NCBI GenBank assembly: GCA_017303555.1
Contig: JAFLCN010000012.1
Span: 62,001 to 126,000 of the forward strand
From: Planctomycetota bacterium
Lineage (GTDB): Bacteria; Planctomycetota; Phycisphaerae; Phycisphaerales; UBA1924
Reading direction: 5' to 3'
DNA: 64,000 nucleotides
Shown: in pieces, positions 17,915 to 27,164 of the stretch
Numbering within the stretch: position 1 is the first letter of the stretch
How the letters are laid out: the number at the start of each line of letters is the position of its first letter
The notes under the pieces: model-generated
Told to the model about the DNA's origin: nothing
Seen by the model: the letters and a program-made list of their open reading frames with translations, nothing else
Databases searched by the model: none
Position numbers and translations under genes: made by a program

Positions 17915-19086
17915 AACGCTCGATCGCCGCGGGAACCTTGTCTTTTCTTGCGGTGTTTGCCCACGCCGAGGAGTCGTACGCGACTCTGCGGAACGGCGCA
18001 CGGGTCGCGATCACCGACGTTTCGGCTGCGGGCATCGCGCTGGCGGCCGATCGGGGAAAAGGCCCGAAACTCGAATCGCTTTCACAGGTCCGTTCGGTCG
18101 AAGGTCCGCTCCAGGCCAAGTTCGAAGCGAACCGCGGACTCGCGAACGACTTGCGCCGGGCATCGACTCGGCTTTCCCGTGGCGACGAGGCGGGCGCGGA
18201 ACCGCTCTTTGAAAAGCTCTGGACGAGCTCTTCGGGCGTGCCCGGCCCGACACGCGCCGAGATCGCGGCAGGGCTCGCGGCGTGCCGAATCCGACGGGGC
18301 GCGAGCGCGACCGCAATCGAACCCTGGGTCGAATGGATCCGCCGTACCGGCGAGCTCTCGCCGGAGCAGCTTGAGAACCAGCGGACCGTTCTCGGGATTT
18401 CCGAGCCCGGCTCGTACTGGATCGATGCGATCCCTCCCGTCTGGTCCGATTCCACACCGGTGCGCACGCTCGCTGCCGCGTCGGTTGCCACGAACCAAGC
18501 CGGTGGCGCGCACCCGTCCGGCGACGACATCGCCCTGATCTACACCGTCGCGGCCAGGCGCGATTCTGGAATGCCGTGGCAGATCGACCCCGCCAAAGCG
18601 GTCAAGAGCCCGACATGGGCCAACCTCGCCGGCGAGATGGTTCTCGCGGAGTCCGACGCACCCGAGGTGCGGGCCGAAGCGCGTCAGCGATTGCTGGCGC
18701 GCCTCGGATCGGACGTCCCGCTTTGGAAGCAGATGTGGATCCGGCTGGCGGTGGGCCGTTCGCTCCTTCATGAATCCGATTCAGACGATCGGCGTGCTGG
18801 CGTCCTGAACCTGCTCTGGATCGCGTCAAGGCCGGAGGGCACGCCGTCGATCGTCACGCAGGCGATCGCCAGCGCGACAAAGGCCCTCGCGGCGCTCTCG
18901 GATTACGAGGGTGCCCGGTCGCTCCTGGCGGATCTCGAGAAGCGTTTTCCCGATGATCCGATTCTCGATTCCGCTGGGCTCGCTTCGGTACGGCGATCGT
19001 TGCCGCAACCCGTGACCCCGGCTCAAACCCTGCCGGCACCCCTCACGGCACCTTCCGACTCCGCTTCAAACAAGGACGAACGATGA
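17911..19086 (+). CDS. Secreted hypothetical protein of the vWA/ExbBD operon
   Basis: A 391-residue protein not recognised as a named family. The signal peptide is residues 1-19 (cleavage after AHA). A short beta-rich segment, ATLRNGARVAITDVSAAGIALA, is followed by a mostly helical body of Ala/Glu/Arg-rich repeats that look TPR-like. The end is Pro/Thr-rich. Likely periplasmic. Its GTG start overlaps the vWA stop by 4 bases (GTGA), and its own stop overlaps the next ATG by 4 bases, so translation is probably coupled with the motor genes. Confidence 0.75.
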   Translation: MKRSIAAGTLSFLAVFAHAEESYATLRNGARVAITDVSAAGIALAADRGKGPKLESLSQVRSVEGPLQAKFEANRGLANDLRRASTRLSRGDEAGAEPLFEKLWTSSSGVPGPTRAEIAAGLAACRIRRGASATAIEPWVEWIRRTGELSPEQLENQRTVLGISEPGSYWIDAIPPVWSDSTPVRTLAAASVATNQAGGAHPSGDDIALIYTVAARRDSGMPWQIDPAKAVKSPTWANLAGEMVLAESDAPEVRAEARQRLLARLGSDVPLWKQMWIRLAVGRSLLHESDSDDRRAGVLNLLWIASRPEGTPSIVTQAIASATKALAALSDYEGARSLLADLEKRFPDDPILDSAGLASVRRSLPQPVTPAQTLPAPLTAPSDSASNKDER

Positions 19087-19832
19087 GACTTCTCGGTCAG
19101 ATCCAGTGCCTGCTTGCGGACGCTTCGGCGCCGGCGACCCGCAAGTCGCTCTTCGAGTACATCCACGCGGGCGGTTTCATCGGCTACACGCTTGTGGTGC
19201 TCTCGGTGCTGGCGGTGGCGCTGCTCATTGCGCACTTGCTGAAGGTAAGGCTTTCTGTCATGGCACCGACCGAGGTGATTCTCGGTTTGGAGGATCGGCT
19301 CCGGAATGCCGACACGGCCGACGCGATCGAGTTCTGCCGGCGCGACGAGAACAAGTGCTTCCTCGCGAACACTTTCGCGGCGGCGCTCACCCGCTGTTCG
19401 CGTTCCAGCTTCGGCCTCCTCGAATTGCGCTCGGCGCTCGAGGATGCCGGTTCCAAAGAGGTCGAGAAGCTCATCCGGACCACCGACGGCATCGCGATCA
19501 TCGCGGCGATCGGACCGATGATGGGGCTGCTCGGCACGACCATCGGCATGATCGGTGCATTCGCGACGATCGGACAGCTCGAGGGCGCGGCACGATCGAA
19601 CGAACTCTCGAGCTACATGTCGCTCGCGCTGGTAACGACCGCGCAGGGATTGCTCGTCGCGATTCCCTGCACGGTGCTCTACACAATTCTCAGACGCCGC
19701 GTCGAACGGCTCGCAGCGGAAGTGGGGGACGTGGTTGAAGATCTTGCCGCGCTGTTGAACGCGCCAGGAACCGAGCGCCGTCCGGCTCGGCCAGCGGCAC
19801 GAGAACACGCCGAGCCCGCGGGAATCGCCTGA
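19083..19832 (+). CDS. MotA/TolQ/ExbB-family proton channel protein
   Basis: A 249-residue inner-membrane protein with three predicted helices, about residues 30-52, 136-161 and 178-203. The conserved pore segments are visible: GPMMGLLGTTIGMIGAF (TM2), and MSLALVTTAQGLLVAIPC (TM3) with the polar Thr pair T185-T186. The family forms a pentamer around an ExbD/TolR dimer and converts proton flow into movement of a partner protein. The ATG overlaps the upstream stop by 4 bases; two ExbD-type genes follow. Whether it serves TonB-like transport, Tol-like envelope work or a new function is not settled by sequence. Confidence 0.93.
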   Translation: MRLLGQIQCLLADASAPATRKSLFEYIHAGGFIGYTLVVLSVLAVALLIAHLLKVRLSVMAPTEVILGLEDRLRNADTADAIEFCRRDENKCFLANTFAAALTRCSRSSFGLLELRSALEDAGSKEVEKLIRTTDGIAIIAAIGPMMGLLGTTIGMIGAFATIGQLEGAARSNELSSYMSLALVTTAQGLLVAIPCTVLYTILRRRVERLAAEVGDVVEDLAALLNAPGTERRPARPAAREHAEPAGIA

Positions 19833-19856
19833 ACCCGCCAGACCAGATCCGGCCCC

Positions 19857-20324
19857 ATGCGCTTCAATCGAAACAACGACATGCCCGAAGCCGGTTTCGA
19901 CATCACTTCGATGATCGACGTCGTTTTGCTGTTGACCATCTTCTTCATGATGTCGTCGCAGTTCTCTCGCATCTCCCAGCGGAACCTTGATCTGCCCCGC
20001 CAGAAAGGCGACGCGAATGCACGGCCCGATGCCAGCAGCGATGCCGCCGTCGTCATCGATCTGGAAACCGACGGCCGGCTTTCTGTCGCCGGACGCTCCT
20101 ATCCGCTCGAGCGGCTCGCCACGCTGGTCGCGATCGACCGGCAGAAAATGGAACGCTCGGGCGGAATCCTCGACGTCATCGTCCGGGCCGATCGCGCAAC
20201 CCCGGCACCGCAGCTCCAACGGCTCGCCGCGGCGTTGAGCCGCGAAGGCGTCGCGACGTGGCGGCTTGCGACGAGCGGTGAAACCTCGCACAGCACCCAG
20301 CGCGGTGGCGGGGGGCTGCCGTGA
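19857..20324 (+). CDS. ExbD/TolR-family protein 1
   Basis: A 155-residue single-pass protein. A short cytoplasmic N-terminus leads into a helix (about 17-37) holding the conserved membrane aspartate, D21 in ITSMIDVVLLLTIFFM, the proton-carrying residue of the family. The periplasmic part has the usual alternating alpha/beta pattern (VVIDLETDGRLSVAGRSYPLE, ILDVIVRADRATPAPQLQRL). It starts 24 bases after exbB and overlaps the second ExbD gene by 4 bases. Confidence 0.9.
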   Translation: MRFNRNNDMPEAGFDITSMIDVVLLLTIFFMMSSQFSRISQRNLDLPRQKGDANARPDASSDAAVVIDLETDGRLSVAGRSYPLERLATLVAIDRQKMERSGGILDVIVRADRATPAPQLQRLAAALSREGVATWRLATSGETSHSTQRGGGGLP

Positions 20325-20740
20325 ATTTCCGGAAGTCCAAGTCCCGCGGAATCATCGCAATCCCGCGACTGGCTCTGGTTGCGTTCATCGATATCGTGCT
20401 GTTCCTGCTGCTCTACCTGATGCTCGCGGGCTCTCTTGCGCCCGCAGAGTCGCGGATTTCCGCCGGCCTGGAGAAGCCCGCGGCGGCCGGCGGCAACGCT
20501 CCCGATCTTCCCCCGGTTTCGCTGAAGGTGATTCGCGCGGGAGAAACGGTCGTGTTCCGAATCGGGCAGCGGAGCCTGGCGAGCGTGGAGGCCGTGCGTC
20601 TGGCGCTCTCCGAATCACCCAAGCAGGGTGGAGTCATCGTGCGGTCCGACGCGAGCGCTTTGGTCGGTGATATCGCGGCGGCAATGCAGGCCGCGAAGGA
20701 TGCCGGTTTCGATCGAGTGAGCTATGCCCCCACGCCGTAA
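20321..20740 (+). CDS. ExbD/TolR-family protein 2
   Basis: A 139-residue paralogue of the preceding gene, clearly diverged. Its N-terminal helix (about 17-38) contains D24 in LVAFIDIVLFLLLYLML, so the key acidic residue is kept. The periplasmic domain ends GGVIVRSDASALVGDIAAAMQAAKDAGFDRVSYA, close to the ExbD consensus. A pair of ExbD proteins with one ExbB suggests a heterodimeric rotor. The GTG start overlaps the ExbD1 stop; the stop overlaps the next gene by 17 bases. Confidence 0.9.
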   Translation: MNFRKSKSRGIIAIPRLALVAFIDIVLFLLLYLMLAGSLAPAESRISAGLEKPAAAGGNAPDLPPVSLKVIRAGETVVFRIGQRSLASVEAVRLALSESPKQGGVIVRSDASALVGDIAAAMQAAKDAGFDRVSYAPTP

Positions 20741-23399
20741 CCATCTCGTCGCGATGCTCTGCTGCCTGCTCGGGTGGGCCGCGAACGGTGCGCCGACGCC
20801 CGATCGCGGGCTCTACGACGAGGCGCTCGACGAGTACCTCTCCCGGCGCGGGCTGCTCACGATGCGGATCTACACGCTCGAGAAATTGCTGCCGAGCGCG
20901 ACGGGAGCCGAGCGTTCGCGTGTGCTCTCGGAACTCGCCGGCGCGTACGAGGTGCTTCTCGAGACTCTGCCAGCGGAGAAGCGCGCGGTGCTGCGGGAGC
21001 GATCGCGTGTGTTGCTGAAGGACAATCCACGCCCGGAACTCGCCGCGCTCCGGATCAATCTTCTGAAGGCCGAGTACCTGGCTGCGGAACAGGTCGCGGA
21101 ACGGCAGAGGCTCCGGCTGGCGACCGAGACCGATGCCTCGGAGGCGATCGCCTCGCTGAAGCGGCTCGCAGTCGAGTTCGCGGAGATCGCTCAGGCCGCC
21201 GGGGCCAAGGCCCGGACGCTCGATGTGCAGGAACAGGCGCGCGGCGACGCGAGTATCGCGGAAGAGACCGAACTCAAGCGTCAATTGGCGGACGCACGGC
21301 GCATCAGGTCGCTCGCGAGCTACTACGCGGGCTGGAGCAATTGCTACATCGCGCAGCTCACGAAAGATCGGGAAGCCGCGGGAGAGGCGCTGCTCCAGTT
21401 CGGCGCGTTGCTGAACGCTCAGGACCGAAAGCCCCCAACGCTCGATCGGCTTCCCAAGTCGCTGCTGGTACACGAGCACGTGGCCCGGGCCTGCCTCGGC
21501 GTTGCGGTCTGTCTCTCGATTCTGGGCAACGATGCCGAAGCGCTCCGATGGTTGGATGATTTGTCAACGGTCGATGCAGTTCCCGCGGCGGTGCGTTCCC
21601 AGTTGCTGACCAGACGCATCACGGTGCTCGGCGCCGGATCACGATGGAATGAGCTCGCGTCGTGGGTGCAGCGGGCGCGGGCGCCCCACGGGAAGGTCAC
21701 CTCGCCCCTCGATGCCGCCGACGCTGTCCTGCTTGCGGTCACCGCCTTTGAAGGGGTTGACGGCCCTGCGCCGGGCGGCGAGAGTGCACGAACCGAGCTG
21801 GGTCGGCTGGCGCTCGCGGATCTCATCGCACGCGGACAGACTTCCTACGTGGTGGCGCTGGCCAAAAGGTTCGGCACCGGCGCGCTGGCTTCGGACGGGT
21901 TTGTGGCGCAGTATGTGCGGGCACTGCAGGCCTTTGATTCGGCCCGTGCGCGTCATCGTGCCGCCGGACGCGAGAACGATCCGGCCCGAAGCGCGGAGAT
22001 TGTGGTGGCGTATCGCGAGGCGGCGGCGCTCTTTGGTGCCGCGGCTTCGGCGCAGGATGCATCGGCTTTCGAGAGCGACGCGACCAAGGCCGCACTCAAC
22101 GCGGGGATGGCCTTGTTCTACGCGGGTGACTTTGTCCCGGCAGCCGACCAGTTCGCGCGAGTCGCGCAGCGAGCCAGAGACGCCGACGCCAAGCGCGATG
22201 CGGTGTGGTTCGAGGTCGTCGCGCTCGATCGCGCACTCGAGGCCGGACGCAAGGACATTGCCGATCGGCGCGACGGTGCCGCGGCTCTGTATGTGTCAAC
22301 CTACCCGAAGACCGAACAGGCGGCCCGGCTGCTGCTCAAGCGGGCCGGCATCGGCACCTTCTCCGATGCAGCGGTCGTCGAGTCTCTGCTGAGCGTTCCG
22401 GAGGATTCGCCGATCCGGCACGAAGCGCACGTGCAGGCATCCTCGTTGCTCTTTAAGCTCGCGCGGGGTGCGCCCGCTTCGGAACGCGACGAAGCGTTCC
22501 TCCGATTTCTCGTTGTGTCGGACAAGGTGTACCCGTCGGAGCGAGACGCGGCGGTCGCCGCCGATGGGTCGCGTCGCGAAGCGCTCGCCGGGCGCGTCCT
22601 GTTGCTCGCCCGACAGCAGCTCGAAGCGGCGCTCTCGCTCACTTCGCCCGATACGGCCCGGGCTCAGAAACTACTGGCCGAGATTCCGCACTTCGCGGAA
22701 CTCTGCGGCGTGCCGATCACCGATCTTTCCGATGAGCTGGCGTACCGGCGTGTACAACTGGCGGTGGCATCCGGCGATGAGACCGCAATAGATGCCGCGA
22801 TTGCATCCCTGAAGGAATCATCGTCTCCGTTTGCTCAGGGCGCGAGAATGCTGGCGCTCCGGCGGGCGATCGAAGCATCGCGTGCGGCGCCCAGCAGCAT
22901 CGAGGCCTCACGAAGAGTCGTCGCCGTCGGCGCGCCGGTGGTCGCCGGGCTGGACGACCAGAAGCAGTTTGACACCCGGGCGAACGCGATTCGCGATGAG
23001 GTGGCGGGCGCCGCGGTGTTGGTGTACGGGCAGAGCAACGAGACCGCGCTCCGTGACCTCGCTCTCCGCATTGATAAGGGAATGTACGAGCGGGGCGGTC
23101 GATTCACGTCCAGCCTCCGAAGGCTCGCGGAGTTGAGCGAGCAAATCGGCGATGATGCGACCGCGCTCGAGTGTTGGAAACTGCTCGTGTCCGGGCTGCG
23201 AGAGGAACAACCCGCCTGGTTTGAGGCACGCTATCGCTCCATTGTGCTGATGGCGAAGGTTGACATCGCCGGCGCCCGCGATGCGTTCCGCCTCTTCGAG
23301 CTTTCGCATCCGGATTTCGGCCCCCCGGCCTTTGCCCCGCGATTCCAGCAACTGCGTGAGCGGCTTCTGCCCGCCCCGGCAAAAGGGGGCGGCCCATGA
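20724..23399 (+). CDS. Large secreted helical-repeat protein of the vWA/ExbBD operon
   Basis: An 891-residue protein without a recognised named domain. It has a signal peptide (residues about 8-23, cleavage after NGA) and then an almost entirely alpha-helical, Ala/Arg/Glu-rich sequence with TPR-like periodicity (for example ALNAGMALFYAGDFVPAADQ). It is probably a periplasmic scaffold. The start overlaps exbD2 by 17 bases; an alternative ATG at 20754 would remove the overlap and keep the signal peptide. The stop overlaps the next gene by 4 bases. A TPR-like periplasmic protein beside an ExbBD motor recalls YbgF/CpoB beside TolQR, but no direct homology is claimed. Confidence 0.8.
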   Translation: MPPRRNHLVAMLCCLLGWAANGAPTPDRGLYDEALDEYLSRRGLLTMRIYTLEKLLPSATGAERSRVLSELAGAYEVLLETLPAEKRAVLRERSRVLLKDNPRPELAALRINLLKAEYLAAEQVAERQRLRLATETDASEAIASLKRLAVEFAEIAQAAGAKARTLDVQEQARGDASIAEETELKRQLADARRIRSLASYYAGWSNCYIAQLTKDREAAGEALLQFGALLNAQDRKPPTLDRLPKSLLVHEHVARACLGVAVCLSILGNDAEALRWLDDLSTVDAVPAAVRSQLLTRRITVLGAGSRWNELASWVQRARAPHGKVTSPLDAADAVLLAVTAFEGVDGPAPGGESARTELGRLALADLIARGQTSYVVALAKRFGTGALASDGFVAQYVRALQAFDSARARHRAAGRENDPARSAEIVVAYREAAALFGAAASAQDASAFESDATKAALNAGMALFYAGDFVPAADQFARVAQRARDADAKRDAVWFEVVALDRALEAGRKDIADRRDGAAALYVSTYPKTEQAARLLLKRAGIGTFSDAAVVESLLSVPEDSPIRHEAHVQASSLLFKLARGAPASERDEAFLRFLVVSDKVYPSERDAAVAADGSRREALAGRVLLLARQQLEAALSLTSPDTARAQKLLAEIPHFAELCGVPITDLSDELAYRRVQLAVASGDETAIDAAIASLKESSSPFAQGARMLALRRAIEASRAAPSSIEASRRVVAVGAPVVAGLDDQKQFDTRANAIRDEVAGAAVLVYGQSNETALRDLALRIDKGMYERGGRFTSSLRRLAELSEQIGDDATALECWKLLVSGLREEQPAWFEARYRSIVLMAKVDIAGARDAFRLFELSHPDFGPPAFAPRFQQLRERLLPAPAKGGGP

Positions 23400-26167
23400 A
23401 CAGCCATGGTTCCTCGCGTGACCGGCGCACCGCACGGTTCGACCCCGTGCCGATTTTCTTCGGACCGACCGCTCCCGGTCCGTTCGCGCTGCTCGGCCTT
23501 GATGTCGGGGAGTACGACGCGCCCGCAATCTTCCAGGCCCTCCACGCGCGGCTTGCTCGACTCGCGGCCCATCCTCAGGCGGCAACTCCGGCCGGAGAGG
23601 AAGTCACGCTCGCGCTGCATGCCGCGGCGGCGCAGCTCTGCGATCCTGCTATCCGCCGCGTGCTGATCCACACTTGGAACGCCGATGCCGCATCCGTGCT
23701 CCCGACGCAACCGATGCCGCTCGGTGAGATCGTGATGGATTCGAATGCCGGCGCGATCGAGCGCGACCTGCACTTGGCGGTCGGACTGAGCGGCGGTTGG
23801 AACTCGCGGGCAATGGAGCGGCTTGCCATCGCCTGCCGCTCTCGAGGTGTCGATCTCGACGCAGCGGTTCGCGGCTTGCAATGGCGGTCGGTGCCGAATC
23901 GATCGCGCCAAACGCGCGATGAAGCGAATCGACAGCAGACTGCGGCCCCGCGGCCGACGGATGCACCGCGCACGCGACGCGGCAGGCGCAGAAGCGGCGC
24001 GCACGCCGCGAAACAGTCGCACGCGAGCATGCGGAGCGGCCTTCGAGATGCGGTGATACTCGCCGTCCTCGGCGCCACCGGAGTGCTTTGCCTTGCCGTC
24101 GCGATCATCTTCCTCTCTCCCGGCGGGCGTCCGCCTCTTCCTGTGCAGCCTGCGGCGGGCGAGTCTGCCGTTGCCGCTCCGTTGCCGTTCGCTCCCTCCG
24201 CTCCGCCTCAATTGGTGGAGAACGAAAGAGCGAATCCGGATGAACTCGAGAGCGGCGACCCCCGCATCATGACGCAGGAGCTCGTCGGCGCGACACAGGA
24301 CCTCGCGACCGATGCCGGAGCGGCGCACGCGCGCTTTGCCCGGGCATATCGCGCATTCGGGCGCAGTTGGCCGCTGCTCAATCCGGACGAAGTCTCCGCC
24401 GTCGTGTCGGCGATTGTCGATTTCTGCTACGGCGCATCGCGGATCGAGACGCCCACAGCATCGACGATCACGGCGCCGCTTCAAGGCAAACTGGCATCGG
24501 GGCGCTTCGCGGTTCGCGAAGCCGCTGCCGCCGCGAGCATCTCCGGTCGGCTCCTCTCGGAGCGGGAGCTTCCCCGCGCGTTTCTCGATCAGATCGAGGC
24601 GGGCGCGACGCTGGGTGACGACGGACCGAAGGTTGAGCCAAGCTCCGCGTTCCGTGTCGGGCTCGAACGAAACCTGATCAGCATCGCCGGCCAGATCGCG
24701 AGGGCCGCCCCGGCTTCTTCCGAATCGTGGAAGGGTTTCATCGAAGTTCGCGATGCCGCTTTGGGCGACCGTCTGCCCGCGCGCGATGTTTCAACGCTCA
24801 ACGCGATCGAGATGCTGCTCCGGAGCACCTCCCTTCCGCCCCGGGATCTTGTCCGATCCATCGGCGTCTTGGCTGCCGCGCTGAGCTGGCATCCATCCGA
24901 CGAGCTTCGCATGGCAATTTCCGGTTGGCTTGAGGACACGACCGTCCCCGCGGAACTGCTCACTGAGATAACCAGGGCAATGGTCGCCAGCAGTGCGCCC
25001 GGCGTGGATTCAACCATGGTTCTCGCGCCAGGCGCGGGGCCGAACGCGCGCAGCGAGCTTCGCGAGCGCCTCGCGCAGGTCTGGCAGGGCAAGTCGATCT
25101 CGACCGAGCGGGAGGACTTCGCGAACTGGACCACGCGGGCATCCGAACTGCTCGACATCCAGGCCGGTTCGGATGCCGAAACGCTCGCACTCGCCGCTCG
25201 GATCTCGCGGACCATCCTCGCCCTTGATGCCCTTCGCGCCGGCAAGGTCGACCGCGCGAACGAGATAATGGCCGCTTCGGGCGCCGACACTCCGACAACT
25301 CCGGCATCGCAACCACCGGCAGCGCTCCCAAAGCCCGATCCGGCTTCCAAAGCGCTCGAATACGCCGCGGCAGGCAATTCCGTTCAGGGGCGGCTGGAGG
25401 CGCTCAAGCAGATCCACGCAGCGAATGCCCCGCCCGACACCCTGCTGGCCGAGTTGCTCGTGACCGAATCGGCGCGGGGCACGCCCGCGGCGATCCGAGA
25501 TTTGGCGCGCACCACCCTCCGCCGGCACGCACTCGAGCCTTCCATTCTCCTCGCCACTCTGCGGGCGTTGCCCTCGATTCCCGAGACCGCCGAGAACGCC
25601 GAATGGGTTGCCGAAGTCGCGGCAGCGGGCACCAAGTGGAGCAAGCGCTCGAAGTGGAAAACGCAGGCGCAGATCGCGCTGCTCGACAGGGCGATCGCGG
25701 TTTTCCCCGCGTCTCAAGCCGAAGCCGCCATCGATCTGGCGGCAAGCGAGCTCGCGACTTCGTGGTTTGAGCGTGTCGGAGATGGTGCCAAGCCGGCTTC
25801 GGACGATCCGAACGCCGCGATCGAATCTCTTGAAGCCGCGATGGCTTCGGCGGCGCGATCCCCTCGAGGAGGGGCGCCGGCGGGATTGAACCCCGCGGAG
25901 ATACGCCGACGCCTTGCCGCACGGAAGGAGATCGCGCCGGGGCCGCTCGAACTCGCTGTGGCGCGCCAGGGCGCGTGCGTGGAATGGACAGCGCTCGGCG
26001 TTGCGCAGGAGCGGCCGGGCGACATCGGCGCGGTGCAGCAGATCATCGAACAGTGGAACACCGCCCGGCGGAAGGCCGGATCCAGCATCGATCAGTTGCT
26101 CGAAGGCGAACGGGCCGTTCTCCGCCTCCAGTTGCTGCGCATCGGCGCGAAGGCGAGGGAATCATGA
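23396..26167 (+). CDS. Large single-pass membrane protein of the vWA/ExbBD operon
   Basis: A 923-residue protein. Residues 30-95 form a helical segment starting PFALLGLDVGEYDAPAIFQAL that resembles the opening of a J-domain-like fold but lacks the HPD motif. A basic linker (about 190-215) precedes a membrane helix at about 219-240 (AVILAVLGATGVLCLAVAIIFL). The rest (about 680 residues) is helical, Ala-rich and probably periplasmic. The basic side before the helix predicts N-in topology. Function unknown. It overlaps both neighbours by 4 bases, so it belongs to the same translational unit as the ExbBD motor. Confidence 0.8.
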   Translation: MNSHGSSRDRRTARFDPVPIFFGPTAPGPFALLGLDVGEYDAPAIFQALHARLARLAAHPQAATPAGEEVTLALHAAAAQLCDPAIRRVLIHTWNADAASVLPTQPMPLGEIVMDSNAGAIERDLHLAVGLSGGWNSRAMERLAIACRSRGVDLDAAVRGLQWRSVPNRSRQTRDEANRQQTAAPRPTDAPRTRRGRRRSGAHAAKQSHASMRSGLRDAVILAVLGATGVLCLAVAIIFLSPGGRPPLPVQPAAGESAVAAPLPFAPSAPPQLVENERANPDELESGDPRIMTQELVGATQDLATDAGAAHARFARAYRAFGRSWPLLNPDEVSAVVSAIVDFCYGASRIETPTASTITAPLQGKLASGRFAVREAAAAASISGRLLSERELPRAFLDQIEAGATLGDDGPKVEPSSAFRVGLERNLISIAGQIARAAPASSESWKGFIEVRDAALGDRLPARDVSTLNAIEMLLRSTSLPPRDLVRSIGVLAAALSWHPSDELRMAISGWLEDTTVPAELLTEITRAMVASSAPGVDSTMVLAPGAGPNARSELRERLAQVWQGKSISTEREDFANWTTRASELLDIQAGSDAETLALAARISRTILALDALRAGKVDRANEIMAASGADTPTTPASQPPAALPKPDPASKALEYAAAGNSVQGRLEALKQIHAANAPPDTLLAELLVTESARGTPAAIRDLARTTLRRHALEPSILLATLRALPSIPETAENAEWVAEVAAAGTKWSKRSKWKTQAQIALLDRAIAVFPASQAEAAIDLAASELATSWFERVGDGAKPASDDPNAAIESLEAAMASAARSPRGGAPAGLNPAEIRRRLAARKEIAPGPLELAVARQGACVEWTALGVAQERPGDIGAVQQIIEQWNTARRKAGSSIDQLLEGERAVLRLQLLRIGAKARES

Positions 26168-27111
26168 AGCGCGCCAGGCTTGTTCTGCTCGCATCCGCTG
26201 CGTTCGCTCTCCCCGCGCTCGCGCAAGACCGCATCATCGAGGGCGGCGAGGCCGGCGCAGCCGCGGCTCCGCCCGTCGTGGCAAGGGCGGTGTTCGATCC
26301 GACCGAGGTGAGCCGGTTGCAAAGCCTGTCACCGGCCGATCCGACCGCGTACCTCGAGCTCGGCGAAGACATTCTGGAATTGCCCGATTCGCACGAGCGG
26401 GTTGAAATGGCGCGTCAGTTATTCGCACGCGCACTCGAGTTTGGCAGGGTTCGTCCGGAGAATCGGCGCACCGCGGCCTCCGCGGCGATCGCGCTCGCTT
26501 CGATGAGCAAGCGCGAGGGAGATCGGCTCTGGCTGCGTTCGGTCGCCGCGATCATCGAGCCTTCGAACGCCGAATTCACAGGCGCCGTTCCGTCGGCACG
26601 CCAGGACCCGCCGGTCGCCGCGGCCCGCGCTTCGCTCTTCCTGACCCAGCTCCGGGCCGGCGCGGGGATTGAAGCCCGCGATTCGCTCGCGGCAAAGGGC
26701 GTGCGCGATGTGCTGACGCGACACGAACGCGAGCTTTCCGCGAACGGCGGAATCTCCGTTCAGCATCTGGAAAACGAGGCCAAAAAATGGCCCTGCACCG
26801 AATGCGCCAGTTCCGGCATCGTCGTCCCGCCTCGCGGGCAGCGCGGACCGGCCAAGCTCTGCCCCGTCTGCGCCGGACAACCGGGAATGAAGCTCAGCGC
26901 CGCTGATCTCGCGGCGCAGCTCCGTCTGCAGCGACGGCTCGCGGGCTCATACTCCGAGCCGTGGGGATCGCTCGCGGCCTCCGAAGGCGCGCCGCCGGCC
27001 CGCGATCCCGACCCGGCGACCGTCGCCTCTTCCCTCGGCGTGGACGCCAGGTTGTCGGTTTGGCGCGACGGTCGCTGGTCGCTTCCCGAGCAATCGCCCA
27101 CTCCGCCCTGA
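26164..27111 (+). CDS. Secreted protein with CxxC-CxxC zinc-finger-like motif
   Basis: A 315-residue protein ending the operon. The signal peptide is residues 1-20 (cleavage after ALA). A helical domain follows (about 45-200). Residues 211-236 carry two CxxC pairs, CTEC and CPVC, 18 residues apart, resembling a zinc ribbon or a single DnaJ-type zinc-finger repeat. No named family is recognised. The ATG overlaps the upstream stop by 4 bases. A CxxC protein in the periplasm could bind metal or form disulfides; this is inference. Confidence 0.78.
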   Translation: MKRARLVLLASAAFALPALAQDRIIEGGEAGAAAAPPVVARAVFDPTEVSRLQSLSPADPTAYLELGEDILELPDSHERVEMARQLFARALEFGRVRPENRRTAASAAIALASMSKREGDRLWLRSVAAIIEPSNAEFTGAVPSARQDPPVAAARASLFLTQLRAGAGIEARDSLAAKGVRDVLTRHERELSANGGISVQHLENEAKKWPCTECASSGIVVPPRGQRGPAKLCPVCAGQPGMKLSAADLAAQLRLQRRLAGSYSEPWGSLAASEGAPPARDPDPATVASSLGVDARLSVWRDGRWSLPEQSPTPP

Positions 27112-27164
27112 ACCGGATTGCCCGGCGCACGCTCCTACAGTCGGCCCTTCTCAGGAGATTGGCA

